Assembly: GCF_000513475.1 (NCBI RefSeq)
Contig: NC_023003.1
Span: 1-64,000 of the forward strand
Length of the DNA stretch: 64,000 nt
Source: Candidatus Babela massiliensis
GTDB taxonomy: Bacteria > Babelota > Babeliae > Babelales > Babelaceae
Direction of reading: 5' to 3'
Each line of letters opens with the position of its first letter. Positions within the stretch are counted from its first letter, which is position 1. Shown piece after piece: positions 50,400-60,083 of this stretch. A model generated the notes under the pieces. The model did no database searches and was not told the origin of the DNA. It saw only the letters and a list, made by a program, of their open reading frames with translations. The translations under genes were made by a program, and so were the position numbers.

Positions 50400-51633
50400 A
50401 ATTAAATTCCGGAGCTGAAGGTTCTGTTTGTTTTTTTATATAATTATCAATTAATTGAACTATCTTATTATGTTTATTGGATAAAGCAATATCTTTAGCA
50501 GTTTTTCCAAAACGATTAATTAAATTAACATTTGCTTTATGTTCAAGAAGCATTGCTAAGATATTAGGATAATTGTTCCTTGCAGCATACATGAGCGGAG
50601 TATAGCTTAATGAAGTATCTTGAGTATCTATTACTGAATTATATTGAAGTAGCAATCTTACAATTTCTTCATAACCATGTTTGGATGCATAGTTCAGAGC
50701 ATTACAATTTAAAGTATGAGAATAAATATCGGGATTAGCTTTATTATCAAGAAGCAACTTGACTAGATTTATATTATTTTTTTCTACTGCAATTATTAAA
50801 GCAGTTTTGCCATGAATATTTTGTTCATTTACATTTGCTTGATAAGTAAGAAGCAATTTTACAATTTCTTCATTGCCTTTTTCGACTGCTTTCATTAGTG
50901 GTGTATATTTAAGAGAAGCAGTTTGTGTGTTAACTATTGATTCATTATCAAGAAGTAATTTAACTAGTTCTAAATTGTTATTTTCAATTGCTATGAATAA
51001 AGCTATTTCTTCATCTTTATTTTTTATATTAATTTCTGTTTTACGCTTAATAAGTTCATTTGCTAATTCAATATTTCCATTTTGACAAGCATACATTAAA
51101 GGTGTAAAGCCATTTAAATCTTGTACATTTATGTTTTTTGAATAGCATATTATAAGCTTGACAAAATTGACTAAATTAATTTTTTTGCTAATCAAAAATA
51201 GTATATCTTTGAGCAGATTATCGTTTCCCAGTAGTATCATAGTTACTAATTGGGTTTCTATTTCCTTTGAATAATTGTCATCTTTTTCTATTTTATTTAA
51301 TACTTTATTTGCTTCATTTAAGTTTAAGTTTTCGTTTTTATAATATTTCTTTAAACGTTTTTTAGTTTTTTTAACTATATCTTTTATAAATAGTTTAAAG
51401 TCATGATTTACTAAGTGTAAATTCTTAAGAGAAACAGTGGTATATTCGATAATTTGAAAAATATTGTTACAACTTTTGATGTAAGGTATTATAACTTTTT
51501 TTAATATTCTTAGCTTTATTTCATTAGGCATATATTCTATATAATTTTTTGGAGCTTGCTCCATAGAAAGTATTTTGCTATTGCATATCAAAATTGTTGT
51601 CATACTTAAAAATAATATCAATATTTTTATCAT
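50398..51633 (-). CDS. Exported F-box-like / ankyrin protein (411 aa)
   Basis: A signal peptide (IKILILFLSMTTILICNSKILS) is followed by an F-box-like block (YMPNEIKLRILKKVIIPYI, spacer, LKNLHLVNHDFKLFIKD), a Lys-rich helical linker and about seven ankyrin repeats, for example GFTPLMYACQNGNIELANEL, YTPLMKAVEKGNEEIVKLLL, GKTALIIAVEKNNINLVKLL and YTPLMYAARNNYPNILAML. Ends QTEPSAPEFN. It is the longest member of the family in this window. Effector function is inferred. AGGA stands 5 bases before the ATG. Confidence 0.9.
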   Translation of the reverse strand: MIKILILFLSMTTILICNSKILSMEQAPKNYIEYMPNEIKLRILKKVIIPYIKSCNNIFQIIEYTTVSLKNLHLVNHDFKLFIKDIVKKTKKRLKKYYKNENLNLNEANKVLNKIEKDDNYSKEIETQLVTMILLGNDNLLKDILFLISKKINLVNFVKLIICYSKNINVQDLNGFTPLMYACQNGNIELANELIKRKTEINIKNKDEEIALFIAIENNNLELVKLLLDNESIVNTQTASLKYTPLMKAVEKGNEEIVKLLLTYQANVNEQNIHGKTALIIAVEKNNINLVKLLLDNKANPDIYSHTLNCNALNYASKHGYEEIVRLLLQYNSVIDTQDTSLSYTPLMYAARNNYPNILAMLLEHKANVNLINRFGKTAKDIALSNKHNKIVQLIDNYIKKQTEPSAPEFN

Positions 51634-51880
51634 ATTATCCTAATTTATATTTTTAATTATTAATAAAAATTAGACACCGAGCTCTATACTAATTTATTTT
51701 ATATAATTAAACAAGATTATGTATAAAATTACCGACTTTTTTAATATATTTTTTTAGCTGCAAGGTTTTTAATGTTAGTGCTGAGGAGATTTTTAATGAA
51801 GAGGAAAGTAAATTTAACTGATGATTATCTAATTCATTAGATATAAATTTTTATTTTAAGTTTGGTTTTCATAGTTTTAT

Positions 51881-52846
51881 CTATGTTGATTTTTTACTAT
51901 CAATCAGTTTTATTATTGTATCAAATTTAGATTTTAATTCTGAATTATCATAGCATGTCTCGCTTTGTTGAAGAGCTATATTTTTTGCGGTATGACCCCA
52001 GTAGTTTTCTATAGTAGTATTGGCATTTTTATCAAGAAGTAATCTGACTATATCTATACATCCATAGTATGATGCATACATTAATGCAGTCCAATTTTTT
52101 TCACTTACTTGATTAACATCACTCCCTGCTTCTATTAATAATTTTGCAATGTCTATTTTATCATTCATGATTGCTTGTATTAATGGTGTATAGCCAGTAT
52201 TTAAAAAGGTGAGTGAAAGATTTAAATCTGCTTTGTTTGCAATAAGTATCTCTACTATGTCTTTGTGGCCTTCGCAAGTAGCATGATTTAAGGCTGTATA
52301 ACCATCTTGATCTTGTATATTAATCTCTGCTCCATAACTTATTAAGTCAATAACCAATTTGCTATATCCTTCTTGACAGGCTTTCATTAATGCTGTTTGT
52401 CCCTCGCGATCTTTGGCGTTTATATCCGCATGATTATCAATAAGCAATTTTACTAGACTTTCATCATTATTATTAGTTGCGCATATTAATGGAGTAACTT
52501 CTTCAAAACCATATTTAATATTAATATTTGTTCCTTTACTTAAAAAGATAGATATTAATGAATGAAAATCAGGATTTGTTATTATTTTTATTATTGCAGG
52601 CTGCTTGTACGGACTACTAAGAAGTATATTAGGATTGGCGCCTTTTTCAAGTAATTTAACTATTTTTATTATATTTTTTTGACTATAGTTTTCTTGTAGT
52701 ACTTGTCTTAATTTAAATGAATATCTTATATCTCTTATTTTCTGCAATAGACTATATTCTGTCGTTGAGTGGCTTTCAATCATAGATATAACTAAATTTT
52801 TATTAATTATTAAAAATATTAGTAGTAATATAGTTATTTTTTTCAT
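51881..52846 (-). CDS. Exported ankyrin-repeat protein (321 aa)
   Basis: Signal peptide (ITILLLIFLIINKNLVISM), a short helical start and about seven ankyrin repeats, including GQTALMKACQEGYSKLVIDL, GYTALNHATCEGHKDIVEIL, GYTPLIQAIMNDKIDIAKLL and NWTALMYASYYGCIDIVRLL. The array begins near residue 45, so no F-box-like region is present. The ORF has no strong binding site before its ATG. It is on the same strand as the F-box-like gene at 50398 with 247 bases between them; I see no gene in that gap. Confidence 0.88.
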   Translation of the reverse strand: MKKITILLLIFLIINKNLVISMIESHSTTEYSLLQKIRDIRYSFKLRQVLQENYSQKNIIKIVKLLEKGANPNILLSSPYKQPAIIKIITNPDFHSLISIFLSKGTNINIKYGFEEVTPLICATNNNDESLVKLLIDNHADINAKDREGQTALMKACQEGYSKLVIDLISYGAEINIQDQDGYTALNHATCEGHKDIVEILIANKADLNLSLTFLNTGYTPLIQAIMNDKIDIAKLLIEAGSDVNQVSEKNWTALMYASYYGCIDIVRLLLDKNANTTIENYWGHTAKNIALQQSETCYDNSELKSKFDTIIKLIDSKKST

Positions 52847-53121
52847 TTATTGATTGTTTAAAAGTTGTAAAATATTTTATTACTTTTAAAAGTATGTTTT
52901 TTTTATGGTCAAGTCAATATTTTAATTAGCCAATTTAATTAATGATATAATTTGTAAAATTTATACTAATTTTATAAGGCAATTAATATTAAATTTGCAA
53001 TAAAATCATAATAGATTTAAACTTATATATACTAAAATGGTTAATAAATTTTTAGTAAATTATTTTAATAATAATACAGTAATAATAATTGGAAAAATAA
53101 TTTTAAGAAAGGTCTTTTGAT

Positions 53122-56037
53122 ATGGCGGAGAAAAATACGTCACAAGCAGCTCAGAATTCTAGTAATGATCAATCTAAAAAATACAGTCAAACTTTAAATT
53201 TACCTAAAACAGATTTTCCTATTCGTGCAAATAATGCAATAACTGATATAGAACTGATTAAAAGATGGGAAGAAGAAGATTTATTTAGTATATCTTTTAA
53301 TCATAATAAAGGTAAAAAAAAGTTTGTTTTACATGACGGTCCTCCTTATGCAAATGGCAATATTCATCTTGGTGGAGCTTATAATAAAGTTTTAAAAGAT
53401 ATAACATGTAAAATTAGACGTATGTCTGGATATCATGTACCGGTGACACCTGGCTGGGATTGCCATGGGCTACCTATAGAACAAAAAGTGACTAAAGAGA
53501 ACCCGGGACTTGATAAAGTTGAATTGAAAAAAGCGTGTAGAGCTTATGCAACTCATTGGATCGATATCCAAAGAAATTCTTTTAAATCATTAGGTGTGCT
53601 TATGGATTGGGCACGACCTTATATTACCATGTCCTTTAAATATGAATCAACTATTGTAAGAGCTCTTAAGATTCTTGTTCAAGAAGATTTAATAGAACGC
53701 AAAAATAAAACAGTACCTTGGTGTCCTCAATGTCAAACAGTTTTAGCATCAGCAGAAATCGAATATCATAATAGAAAAGATCCATCTATTTATGTTCTTT
53801 TTAATATCGATGAAGTTGATTCAAGAAAATTATTTGGTATAGATCAAAAAATTAATTTAGTAATCTGGACAACTACTCCTTGGACTCTGCCTCTTAATAG
53901 AGCTGTAATTGCTCATCCTGATGCTGAATATGTATTACTTGAAGTTAATAATCAATTTTTAGTAGTTGGTGCAAAAGTTAAAGATAAGTTATTAAGTACT
54001 TTAGGGGTGAATGCTAAAGAAATTAAAACTTTTAATTCTGGATTTTTTAAAGGATTAAAAGTTAATCATCCTTTTATAGATATTAAAGTTCCTGTTATCT
54101 TTGATGATTCTGTGGGTCTTGATGAAGGAACTGCGTTTGTTCATTGTGCTCCTGGATGTGGTCCTATTGATTATGAAATCGGAGTTAAAAATAATTTAGA
54201 GATATATTCACCAATATCTCCAGATGGACGATATACAACTGATATTGAGCTTAAAGATTTAGTTAATATGCCTGTTCAAGATGGTCAGATTTGGGTTATA
54301 AAAAAGTTACAAGAGCTTAATAAGTTACTATATAAAACAACTATTAATCATAGCTACCCGCACTGTTGGCGTTGTAGAGGCGGATTAATATTTAGAGCTA
54401 CACCTCAATGGTTCTTTGATTTAAATAAAGAGAACATCAAAGATAAAGCGTTAAAAGCTATACAAAAGATTAATTTTATACCTGAAAATGGACGTAATTT
54501 TTTAAAAGCTACTGTTGAAAATAGATGGGAATGGTGTATATCAAGACAAAGAACTTGGGGAGTCTGTATACCTGCTTTAATATGTAAACATTGTTCTTAT
54601 GGATTTTTAGACGTAAGTGTAATGGAAAAAGTAGAAAAGGGTATAGAGAAAGAGGGAATAGAATATTGGGATAAAGTAACCGTTGAGCAATTAACAGAAA
54701 ATAAAATCGTATGTCCTAATTGTAAACATCAAGACTTTGAAAAAGAAAAAGATATTTTAGATGTATGGTTTGACTCTGGAGTGAGTCATTATGCAGTGCT
54801 TTATGATAATCCTGAATTGTCTTTTCCTGCTGATTTATATCTTGAAGGTGTAGATCAACATAGAGGATGGTTCCAAAGTTCTTTATTAACAAGCTTGGTT
54901 GTTGAAAAAGAACCAGCAATGAAAAATATTATGACTCATGGATTTATAGTAGACTCCAAAGGCCAAAAAATGTCCAAATCTCTTGGTAATGTTGTACTTC
55001 CTGAAGATATAATTAAGAAAATTGGGACTGATGGCTTAAGATTATGGGTAGCAAGTATAGGTCCTGATAGTGATCCTATAGTTTCTGATGTATTGCTTCA
55101 AAATGTTTCAGAGGTATATCGTAAGGTAAGAAATACTTGTCGATTCTTATTATCTAATTTATATGATTTTGATATAGAAAAAGATGCAGTTGCTATAGAT
55201 AAATTAATGCCTATAGATCATTATGCAATGGAAGAGTTGGAGCGTTTTAATACTAAAATGATTCAAAATTATTTTGAATATAATTTTACTGGAGTTTTTC
55301 ATGGTCTTGCTCAATATTTTCCTGTAGAGTTAAGTGCATTTTATTTAGATATAGTTAAAGATAGGCTATATGTTGAAAAATTTGATAGTTTTGAAAGAAG
55401 ATCAGCTCAAACTGTTTTATGGTATATATTAGATACTGTAACTAAGCTTATGGCGCCTATAATGTCATTTACAGCTGAACTTATTTCTGATCATTATCAA
55501 TATAATAAAGAGCAATCCATACATTTACAATCTTTTGTAGATCCTGTTAAATTGCATAAATTAGTTTATCCAGACTCTGCTGTAGTGGCTGATAAAGAGC
55601 TGTTTTCTGATTTGAATAATGATATTCAAGAGCATTTTAAATGTAATACAGAAAATGCTATTAAATGGTCGGAATTGAAAGATATAAGATCTCTGATATT
55701 AAAAGCAATTGAAATTCAAAGAGAGAAAGGGTTGATTAAGCATTCTCTAGAGGCTAAAGTGACTCTATTTATTGACTTAGACCATTATAAAGAAGTAAAA
55801 GAATTGTTTGAGGATATTGAAAATAGAGGATTCTGTTTATCTCAATTTTTAAGAGAGTTTTTGATAGTTTCTCAAGTAGAACTTTTATCAAAATCTTTAG
55901 ATAAAGTTTTAGAAAATGGTTTAAATATAAAAGTAGAACAAGCAAATGGGGTTAAATGTCCTAGATGCTGGCAATGGAATTGCGATAATAATCCTGAAAA
56001 TTTATGTAATAGATGTTATTTAGTTCTTAATAGATAA
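53122..56037 (+). CDS. ileS: Isoleucyl-tRNA synthetase
   Basis: Class I aminoacyl-tRNA synthetase charging tRNA-Ile. Full-length (971 aa) with the catalytic fold, editing domain (WTTTPWTLPLNRAVIAHPDAEYVLL), KMSKS loop (GQKMSKSLGN), anticodon-binding domain and a C-terminal zinc ribbon (CPRCWQWNC...LCNRCYLVL). The HIGH-equivalent is HLGG at 82-85 (ANGNIHLGGAYNKVLKD); the usual last His is Gly. A 40-residue Ser/Asn/Gln-rich N-terminal extension precedes the synthetase. Site GAAAGGTC stands 7 bases before the ATG. No T-box leader is apparent. Confidence 0.97.
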   Translation: MAEKNTSQAAQNSSNDQSKKYSQTLNLPKTDFPIRANNAITDIELIKRWEEEDLFSISFNHNKGKKKFVLHDGPPYANGNIHLGGAYNKVLKDITCKIRRMSGYHVPVTPGWDCHGLPIEQKVTKENPGLDKVELKKACRAYATHWIDIQRNSFKSLGVLMDWARPYITMSFKYESTIVRALKILVQEDLIERKNKTVPWCPQCQTVLASAEIEYHNRKDPSIYVLFNIDEVDSRKLFGIDQKINLVIWTTTPWTLPLNRAVIAHPDAEYVLLEVNNQFLVVGAKVKDKLLSTLGVNAKEIKTFNSGFFKGLKVNHPFIDIKVPVIFDDSVGLDEGTAFVHCAPGCGPIDYEIGVKNNLEIYSPISPDGRYTTDIELKDLVNMPVQDGQIWVIKKLQELNKLLYKTTINHSYPHCWRCRGGLIFRATPQWFFDLNKENIKDKALKAIQKINFIPENGRNFLKATVENRWEWCISRQRTWGVCIPALICKHCSYGFLDVSVMEKVEKGIEKEGIEYWDKVTVEQLTENKIVCPNCKHQDFEKEKDILDVWFDSGVSHYAVLYDNPELSFPADLYLEGVDQHRGWFQSSLLTSLVVEKEPAMKNIMTHGFIVDSKGQKMSKSLGNVVLPEDIIKKIGTDGLRLWVASIGPDSDPIVSDVLLQNVSEVYRKVRNTCRFLLSNLYDFDIEKDAVAIDKLMPIDHYAMEELERFNTKMIQNYFEYNFTGVFHGLAQYFPVELSAFYLDIVKDRLYVEKFDSFERRSAQTVLWYILDTVTKLMAPIMSFTAELISDHYQYNKEQSIHLQSFVDPVKLHKLVYPDSAVVADKELFSDLNNDIQEHFKCNTENAIKWSELKDIRSLILKAIEIQREKGLIKHSLEAKVTLFIDLDHYKEVKELFEDIENRGFCLSQFLREFLIVSQVELLSKSLDKVLENGLNIKVEQANGVKCPRCWQWNCDNNPENLCNRCYLVLNR

Positions 56038-56039
56038 AA

Positions 56040-56072
56040 AAAGGGCAGTGCTTCAAACACTGCCCTTTTTTT
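56040..56072. terminator. Rho-independent terminator, bidirectional
   Basis: AAAGGGCAGTG / CACTGCCCTTT with a CTTCAAA loop and T-run, between ileS and the convergent J-like gene. Confidence 0.92.
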
Positions 56073-58155
56073 AAGATATTGCTTGAGAAATATTATTAAT
56101 AAATTGATTTATATCTTTTACGTATTTTCTATATTCTGCTAGATTAAGATCTTGTAAATAGCTATATTTCTTTTTAATTTTACTATTTACATTAGTATCT
56201 TTTTGAGGATCTTTGATTACAGATTCGGATATATTAAGACCATGATATTTAGCTTTTTCTGCATTTACTTGTTTATTTTTTTCAAGATTAAGTACATTAT
56301 ACAAATTATTATTTATATCTTTGATAGTTTCGCTGTTTTTTAAGGCTGCTTTCAACTCTTTTACTTCATCTGCATCTGTTACTTTTTTGCCAGGTTCGAC
56401 TTTGATTTTTTTCAAAGCTTGCCAAATATCTTTTATCTTAATTTGATCTAAATATGTTTTTAAGTTTTTAATAGGTTCTTTTTGTTTATCACCTATAGAT
56501 TTATTAACAGTTGGCGATATAGGGCTTGTTTTAAGATAGTTACTTAAGCCTTGGTTAATATCTTTTAATTTCAATTTTTCTTTTTTTGGTTCTTGATCTT
56601 CTTGACCTGGTTGTTTTGGCTTTTCGATTTCTATTTCTTCTTTTGCATTTGATAGCAACTTGCCTAATTCTTTTATGTTTATTATGCTTTCTATTTTCTT
56701 AGATTCATCTGAATTTGATTTTTTTTCTTTATTGTCAGATTTTTCTCCGACTTTTTCAGTAGGTTTTTTATTCTGATCTTTTTTATCAGAAACTCCACCT
56801 TTTTTCTCAGGAGCTTTTCCACCGCTTGGTTTTTTATCAGAATCCGATTTTTGATCTAGTTTTGGAATAGTAAAATCATTTTTTTGAGGCTCTGGTCTAT
56901 GTTGAGGAGTAAACGGTCTTGCTTGGTATTTTTTTTGATTTTCTTGAGCTAAATGACGATAAAATTCTTGATATTCTTCGTCTTTTGGATATTTAAACTG
57001 ATCTCTTGCTGATGGAGTTACTCGTATTGGTTTTTTAGATTCTACTAAGATTTTCTTTTGTTGTTCTTCATATGCTTTTACTTTTGCAAGCTCTTCTGGT
57101 TTATGTTTTTCTAATAGTTTTTTAATATCTGATAAAATATTAAATATAGAGTTTGATAGCTCTAATTTTATATTATTAAAGGCGTCTATTGAAGCTTGTT
57201 CCAAATTTTGTTGAATTGCTATTTGATCTTTTATAGTTCGATCTATTAGAGCTTTTTCTTTTGGATCTTTTAAAGTATCATATGCATTTTGAATAAAACT
57301 AAAACTTAAACGAGCTTGTTTGATCCTTTTTTCTATTTCTTTTTCAGTTAGTCCTTCTTGTTTTAGACTTTCTCTTAATATTTCTGGTTGATAGTTAGAT
57401 TTTAAATTATTGTAAGTTGTGTCTATTTCTTCTAATGTAGCATTAATTGGTAATTCTAAAGCTTCATAAGGGTTTTCCAAATCATCAAGACTTACTTCAT
57501 TAGTTTCTATATTAGGTTCATTTTTTAGTAAAATCTTGTAAATATTTTCAAGATTCTTATATAAATTACTAAAGTCTGGCTCTAACAAATGTCTTGATAT
57601 CTCAGGATCAAGTGATATATGTAAAAGATAGGTCAATTCATTTAATTCTTGACTTAATCTTTCAATAGAGTTGCTCATATATTGACTCATACTAACTTTT
57701 TGTCTAAAGCTTGATAAATACTTTATTGTATCTTGAATCATTTGAATTATGTCTTTGGTATTTTCAATAGGCTTAATTTCTGGTTTTTGTACAATAGGAG
57801 CTTCTATTTTTGCTGGTTTTTCGTTATTAGCATTTCCATTAGTCTCCTCATTCTGTTTATCTATCCAATTAAAAATATCATCAGGATTAGAAGGATCAAG
57901 TCCTTCTTCGACCATCATCTTTTCCATCTCTTTTCCAAGTTGTGTTAAAAACTCTTGTTCTTCGGGTGGTAAATTGTTTATTGCTGAAAGAAACTGTTCT
58001 AGTTCTTTTGCGTCTTCTTCGCTTAAATTGAGAGCTTTTAAATCTTCATCACTTAAAGCAGGAGAACTATCAACGGCTTTAACAGGGATATAAAAAATGG
58101 TATTTATGATGAACATTATAAGGTATAAAATATGTTTGATTTTTGAATATTTCAT
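56071..58155 (-). CDS. Exported J-domain-like protein lacking HPD
   Basis: Signal peptide (ILYLIMFIINTIFYIPVKAV) then acidic and Lys/Pro-rich segments. Around residues 225-300 it reads like a J-domain (NPYEALELPINATLEEIDTTY, then FSFIQNAYDTLKDPKEKALID), but the HPD tripeptide that stimulates Hsp70 is replaced by QPE in NYQPEIL (residues 256-258), and the second helix is extended. The C-terminal half is Lys/Pro/Glu-rich and low-complexity (KPSGGKAPEKKGGVSDKKD). A DnaK-activating role is doubtful. It may act as a scaffold. AAGGA stands 8 bases before the ATG. It converges with ileS across a terminator. Confidence 0.8.
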   Translation of the reverse strand: MKYSKIKHILYLIMFIINTIFYIPVKAVDSSPALSDEDLKALNLSEEDAKELEQFLSAINNLPPEEQEFLTQLGKEMEKMMVEEGLDPSNPDDIFNWIDKQNEETNGNANNEKPAKIEAPIVQKPEIKPIENTKDIIQMIQDTIKYLSSFRQKVSMSQYMSNSIERLSQELNELTYLLHISLDPEISRHLLEPDFSNLYKNLENIYKILLKNEPNIETNEVSLDDLENPYEALELPINATLEEIDTTYNNLKSNYQPEILRESLKQEGLTEKEIEKRIKQARLSFSFIQNAYDTLKDPKEKALIDRTIKDQIAIQQNLEQASIDAFNNIKLELSNSIFNILSDIKKLLEKHKPEELAKVKAYEEQQKKILVESKKPIRVTPSARDQFKYPKDEEYQEFYRHLAQENQKKYQARPFTPQHRPEPQKNDFTIPKLDQKSDSDKKPSGGKAPEKKGGVSDKKDQNKKPTEKVGEKSDNKEKKSNSDESKKIESIINIKELGKLLSNAKEEIEIEKPKQPGQEDQEPKKEKLKLKDINQGLSNYLKTSPISPTVNKSIGDKQKEPIKNLKTYLDQIKIKDIWQALKKIKVEPGKKVTDADEVKELKAALKNSETIKDINNNLYNVLNLEKNKQVNAEKAKYHGLNISESVIKDPQKDTNVNSKIKKKYSYLQDLNLAEYRKYVKDINQFINNISQAIS

Positions 58156-58224
58156 ATTTTCTTTCCTTTATACTTAAACAAGTGAAATATAATTATTTTA
58201 TTTATATATTATATTGATATATCT

Positions 58225-58605
58225 ATGATAAATATGTCTATTTTTAATTTTAGTTTATCTAGACGCCAAAGTCAACTTAAGGGATTTCTTTTGCTAGAAA
58301 TATCTATAACTATTGTTATGGTTATGGTGATAAGTCTTTATCTATTTAAATGGTATAGTATGGTTATTAACAATCATACATTATTTATTAAGAAATCTAA
58401 TGCTTTAATGATGGCTTCTAATGTTATAGAGAAGATAAGATCGGATAAGAAGATTAATAAACTCACTTATAATGAGGGAGATTTTGATATTGATGTAAAA
58501 TTAGAGAAAGTAAAACAATTAAACAATTTTTATTGGTTAAAAGTAACTGTGGGCTTTAATAATAATTTAGAGCATATAATTTTTAAAACCGGTCTAATTT
58601 TATGA
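58225..58605 (+). CDS. Type IV pilin-like / pseudopilin protein
   Basis: The N-terminus has the type III signal sequence of prepilins: basic leader, then KGFLLLEISITIVMVMVISL, with cleavage expected after Gly and before Phe, and Glu at position +5. The following chain is small and not conserved (126 aa in all). The two next genes have related layout, so this is a minor-pseudopilin operon of a competence- or secretion-type machine. No assembly ATPase or prepilin peptidase lies in the window. Start uncertain between 58225 and 58234. Confidence 0.8.
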   Translation: MINMSIFNFSLSRRQSQLKGFLLLEISITIVMVMVISLYLFKWYSMVINNHTLFIKKSNALMMASNVIEKIRSDKKINKLTYNEGDFDIDVKLEKVKQLNNFYWLKVTVGFNNNLEHIIFKTGLIL

Positions 58606-58618
58606 TTTAACATTGGTT

Positions 58619-59104
58619 ATGAAAAGAGCTTTTACTTTAATTGAAACTTTAATTTATATTTGGGCAATAATGCTTCTGAGTTTAGTATTTATAAGTATGA
58701 TGGACTATTACTTGAATTTGAGATTAAGTATTATCAATATTCATTCTGAAGTTGAAATAATAGTAGGCTTTAAATTATTACTTGAAGATGTTAAAAATGT
58801 TTCAAGTTATAATGAAGATCTTAAGCTTATTGAAGAAAATAGCTTGATTTTTAAGCATAAAAATAATTATTATCAATGGGTTGTGATATCTGGTAGGCTA
58901 TATAAAATTATTGGGAAACGCTTTCAAAATAAAAATTGGGTTAAAAGAAGATCTAACTTAGTAGCTCAAAATATCAAGTCTCTTAAATTTGATTTTGTTA
59001 AAGATCTTAATAATAAGATTATCGGGATTAATGTATTTCTTGAGAGTGTTAAAAATAAAAAATATTATGGTTTTGTTTGTTTAAATAATGGTATTGTAAT
59101 TTGA
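58619..59104 (+). CDS. Pseudopilin (type IV pilin-like)
   Basis: The ATG at 58619 gives MKRAFTLIETLIYIWAIMLL, a canonical prepilin N-terminus with cleavage before Phe and Glu+5. It follows the previous pseudopilin by 13 bases and ends in a TTGA overlap with the next gene, so the three are co-translated. The mature part (about 155 aa) is not conserved with any family I can name. Confidence 0.85.
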   Translation: MKRAFTLIETLIYIWAIMLLSLVFISMMDYYLNLRLSIINIHSEVEIIVGFKLLLEDVKNVSSYNEDLKLIEENSLIFKHKNNYYQWVVISGRLYKIIGKRFQNKNWVKRRSNLVAQNIKSLKFDFVKDLNNKIIGINVFLESVKNKKYYGFVCLNNGIVI

Positions 59105-59508
59105 TTATAGTTAATTTAATAATTTTATTAATATTTTTTTATAACTATATTTTTTTAATTTTCGATCAAAACAGATTTATAAATTTGACTATTTCAAGAT
59201 TAGTAAAAGCTAAGGCTAATTATTATGAACTTGAAGGTTGGCTTTACTATGCAATTAGTTTTTATAAAACTAATTTTAATTCTATAAATTTACCTTATAG
59301 TAATAAATTATATCATGAAAAAGATTTAAATAGTTATATTATTTTAGAAATTTATGATGATTTAAATGATAAAGAAAAACTTATTATTAAAGTTTCTAGA
59401 TATATAAATAGTCTATTTAAGGATCAAATGGTTTGTGACTTGAAGAGTATAAAAAATAAATTTGAGATTCAAAATATATTTTTGAATGATAAAAATTGCA
59501 ATTTGTAA
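59101..59508 (+). CDS. Minor pilin-operon protein (membrane-anchored, 135 aa)
   Basis: TTG at 59101 overlaps the preceding stop codon by four bases (TTGA). An N-terminal hydrophobic helix (VNLIILLIFFYNYIFLIF) fits an anchored protein, but it lacks the pilin FTLIE-type sequence, as found for PilX/ComGG-like third members. Two Cys (MVCDLKS, NCNL) near the C-terminus. It ends the operon; function inferred from position. Confidence 0.7.
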   Translation: MIIVNLIILLIFFYNYIFLIFDQNRFINLTISRLVKAKANYYELEGWLYYAISFYKTNFNSINLPYSNKLYHEKDLNSYIILEIYDDLNDKEKLIIKVSRYINSLFKDQMVCDLKSIKNKFEIQNIFLNDKNCNL

Positions 59509-59625
59509 CTTTGTTTAATTTTTTCTATATTATTTAGAATAAAGTTATAGTATAGGTATTTATAAATTGCTAATTATATGTCATAATTAATAAGCAAATT
59601 ATTAATTATTATTCAGGAGGCATGA

Positions 59626-60072
59626 ATGAAAGTATTTTTACTTAAAGATATAGAAAAAGTTGGAATGGCTGGAGAAATAGTAAAAGTTTCAGAAGGTTTT
59701 GCTCGTAATTATTTAATTGCTGCTAAATTAGCGGTTGAAGTTACTGATAAGAATGTCAAAGCTTTTTCAAATAGACTTAAGGTAATTGAAAAAAGACAAG
59801 AAGTTATTGAATCTAAGAGTTCTATGCTTGCGGAAAAGGTAAAAAACACAGAGATTATAGTTAAGCGTAAGACTCATGATGATGGTAAGTTATATGGATC
59901 TATAAGTGCAAGCGAATTGGTAGATCTATTAGCTCTTAAAGGTATTAATGTATCTAAAAATCAAGTTGAGCTTGATAAGGCTATAAAATCTAAAGGTAAC
60001 TATGATGTAACTGTAAAGTTATCATCAAAACTAAAGCCTGCATTTAAGTTAAAAGTTGTTGAAGAAAAATAA
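59626..60072 (+). CDS. rplI: 50S ribosomal protein L9
   Basis: The L9 signature GMAGEIVKVSEGFARNYLI and the following helix-rich region (VKAFSNRLKVIEKRQEV) are clear; 148 residues is normal. It stabilises the L1-stalk region of the large subunit. GGAGGC precedes the ATG by 6 bases. Immediately followed by dnaB (11 bases), a common arrangement. Confidence 0.97.
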   Translation: MKVFLLKDIEKVGMAGEIVKVSEGFARNYLIAAKLAVEVTDKNVKAFSNRLKVIEKRQEVIESKSSMLAEKVKNTEIIVKRKTHDDGKLYGSISASELVDLLALKGINVSKNQVELDKAIKSKGNYDVTVKLSSKLKPAFKLKVVEEK

Positions 60073-60083
60073 GGTAAATTTAT

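Noticed and set aside
51750-51840. Short protein-like snippets (for example SAEEIFNEEESKF) between ankyrin genes
   Set aside because: No start with support and several stops; could be a remnant, but I cannot name a family.
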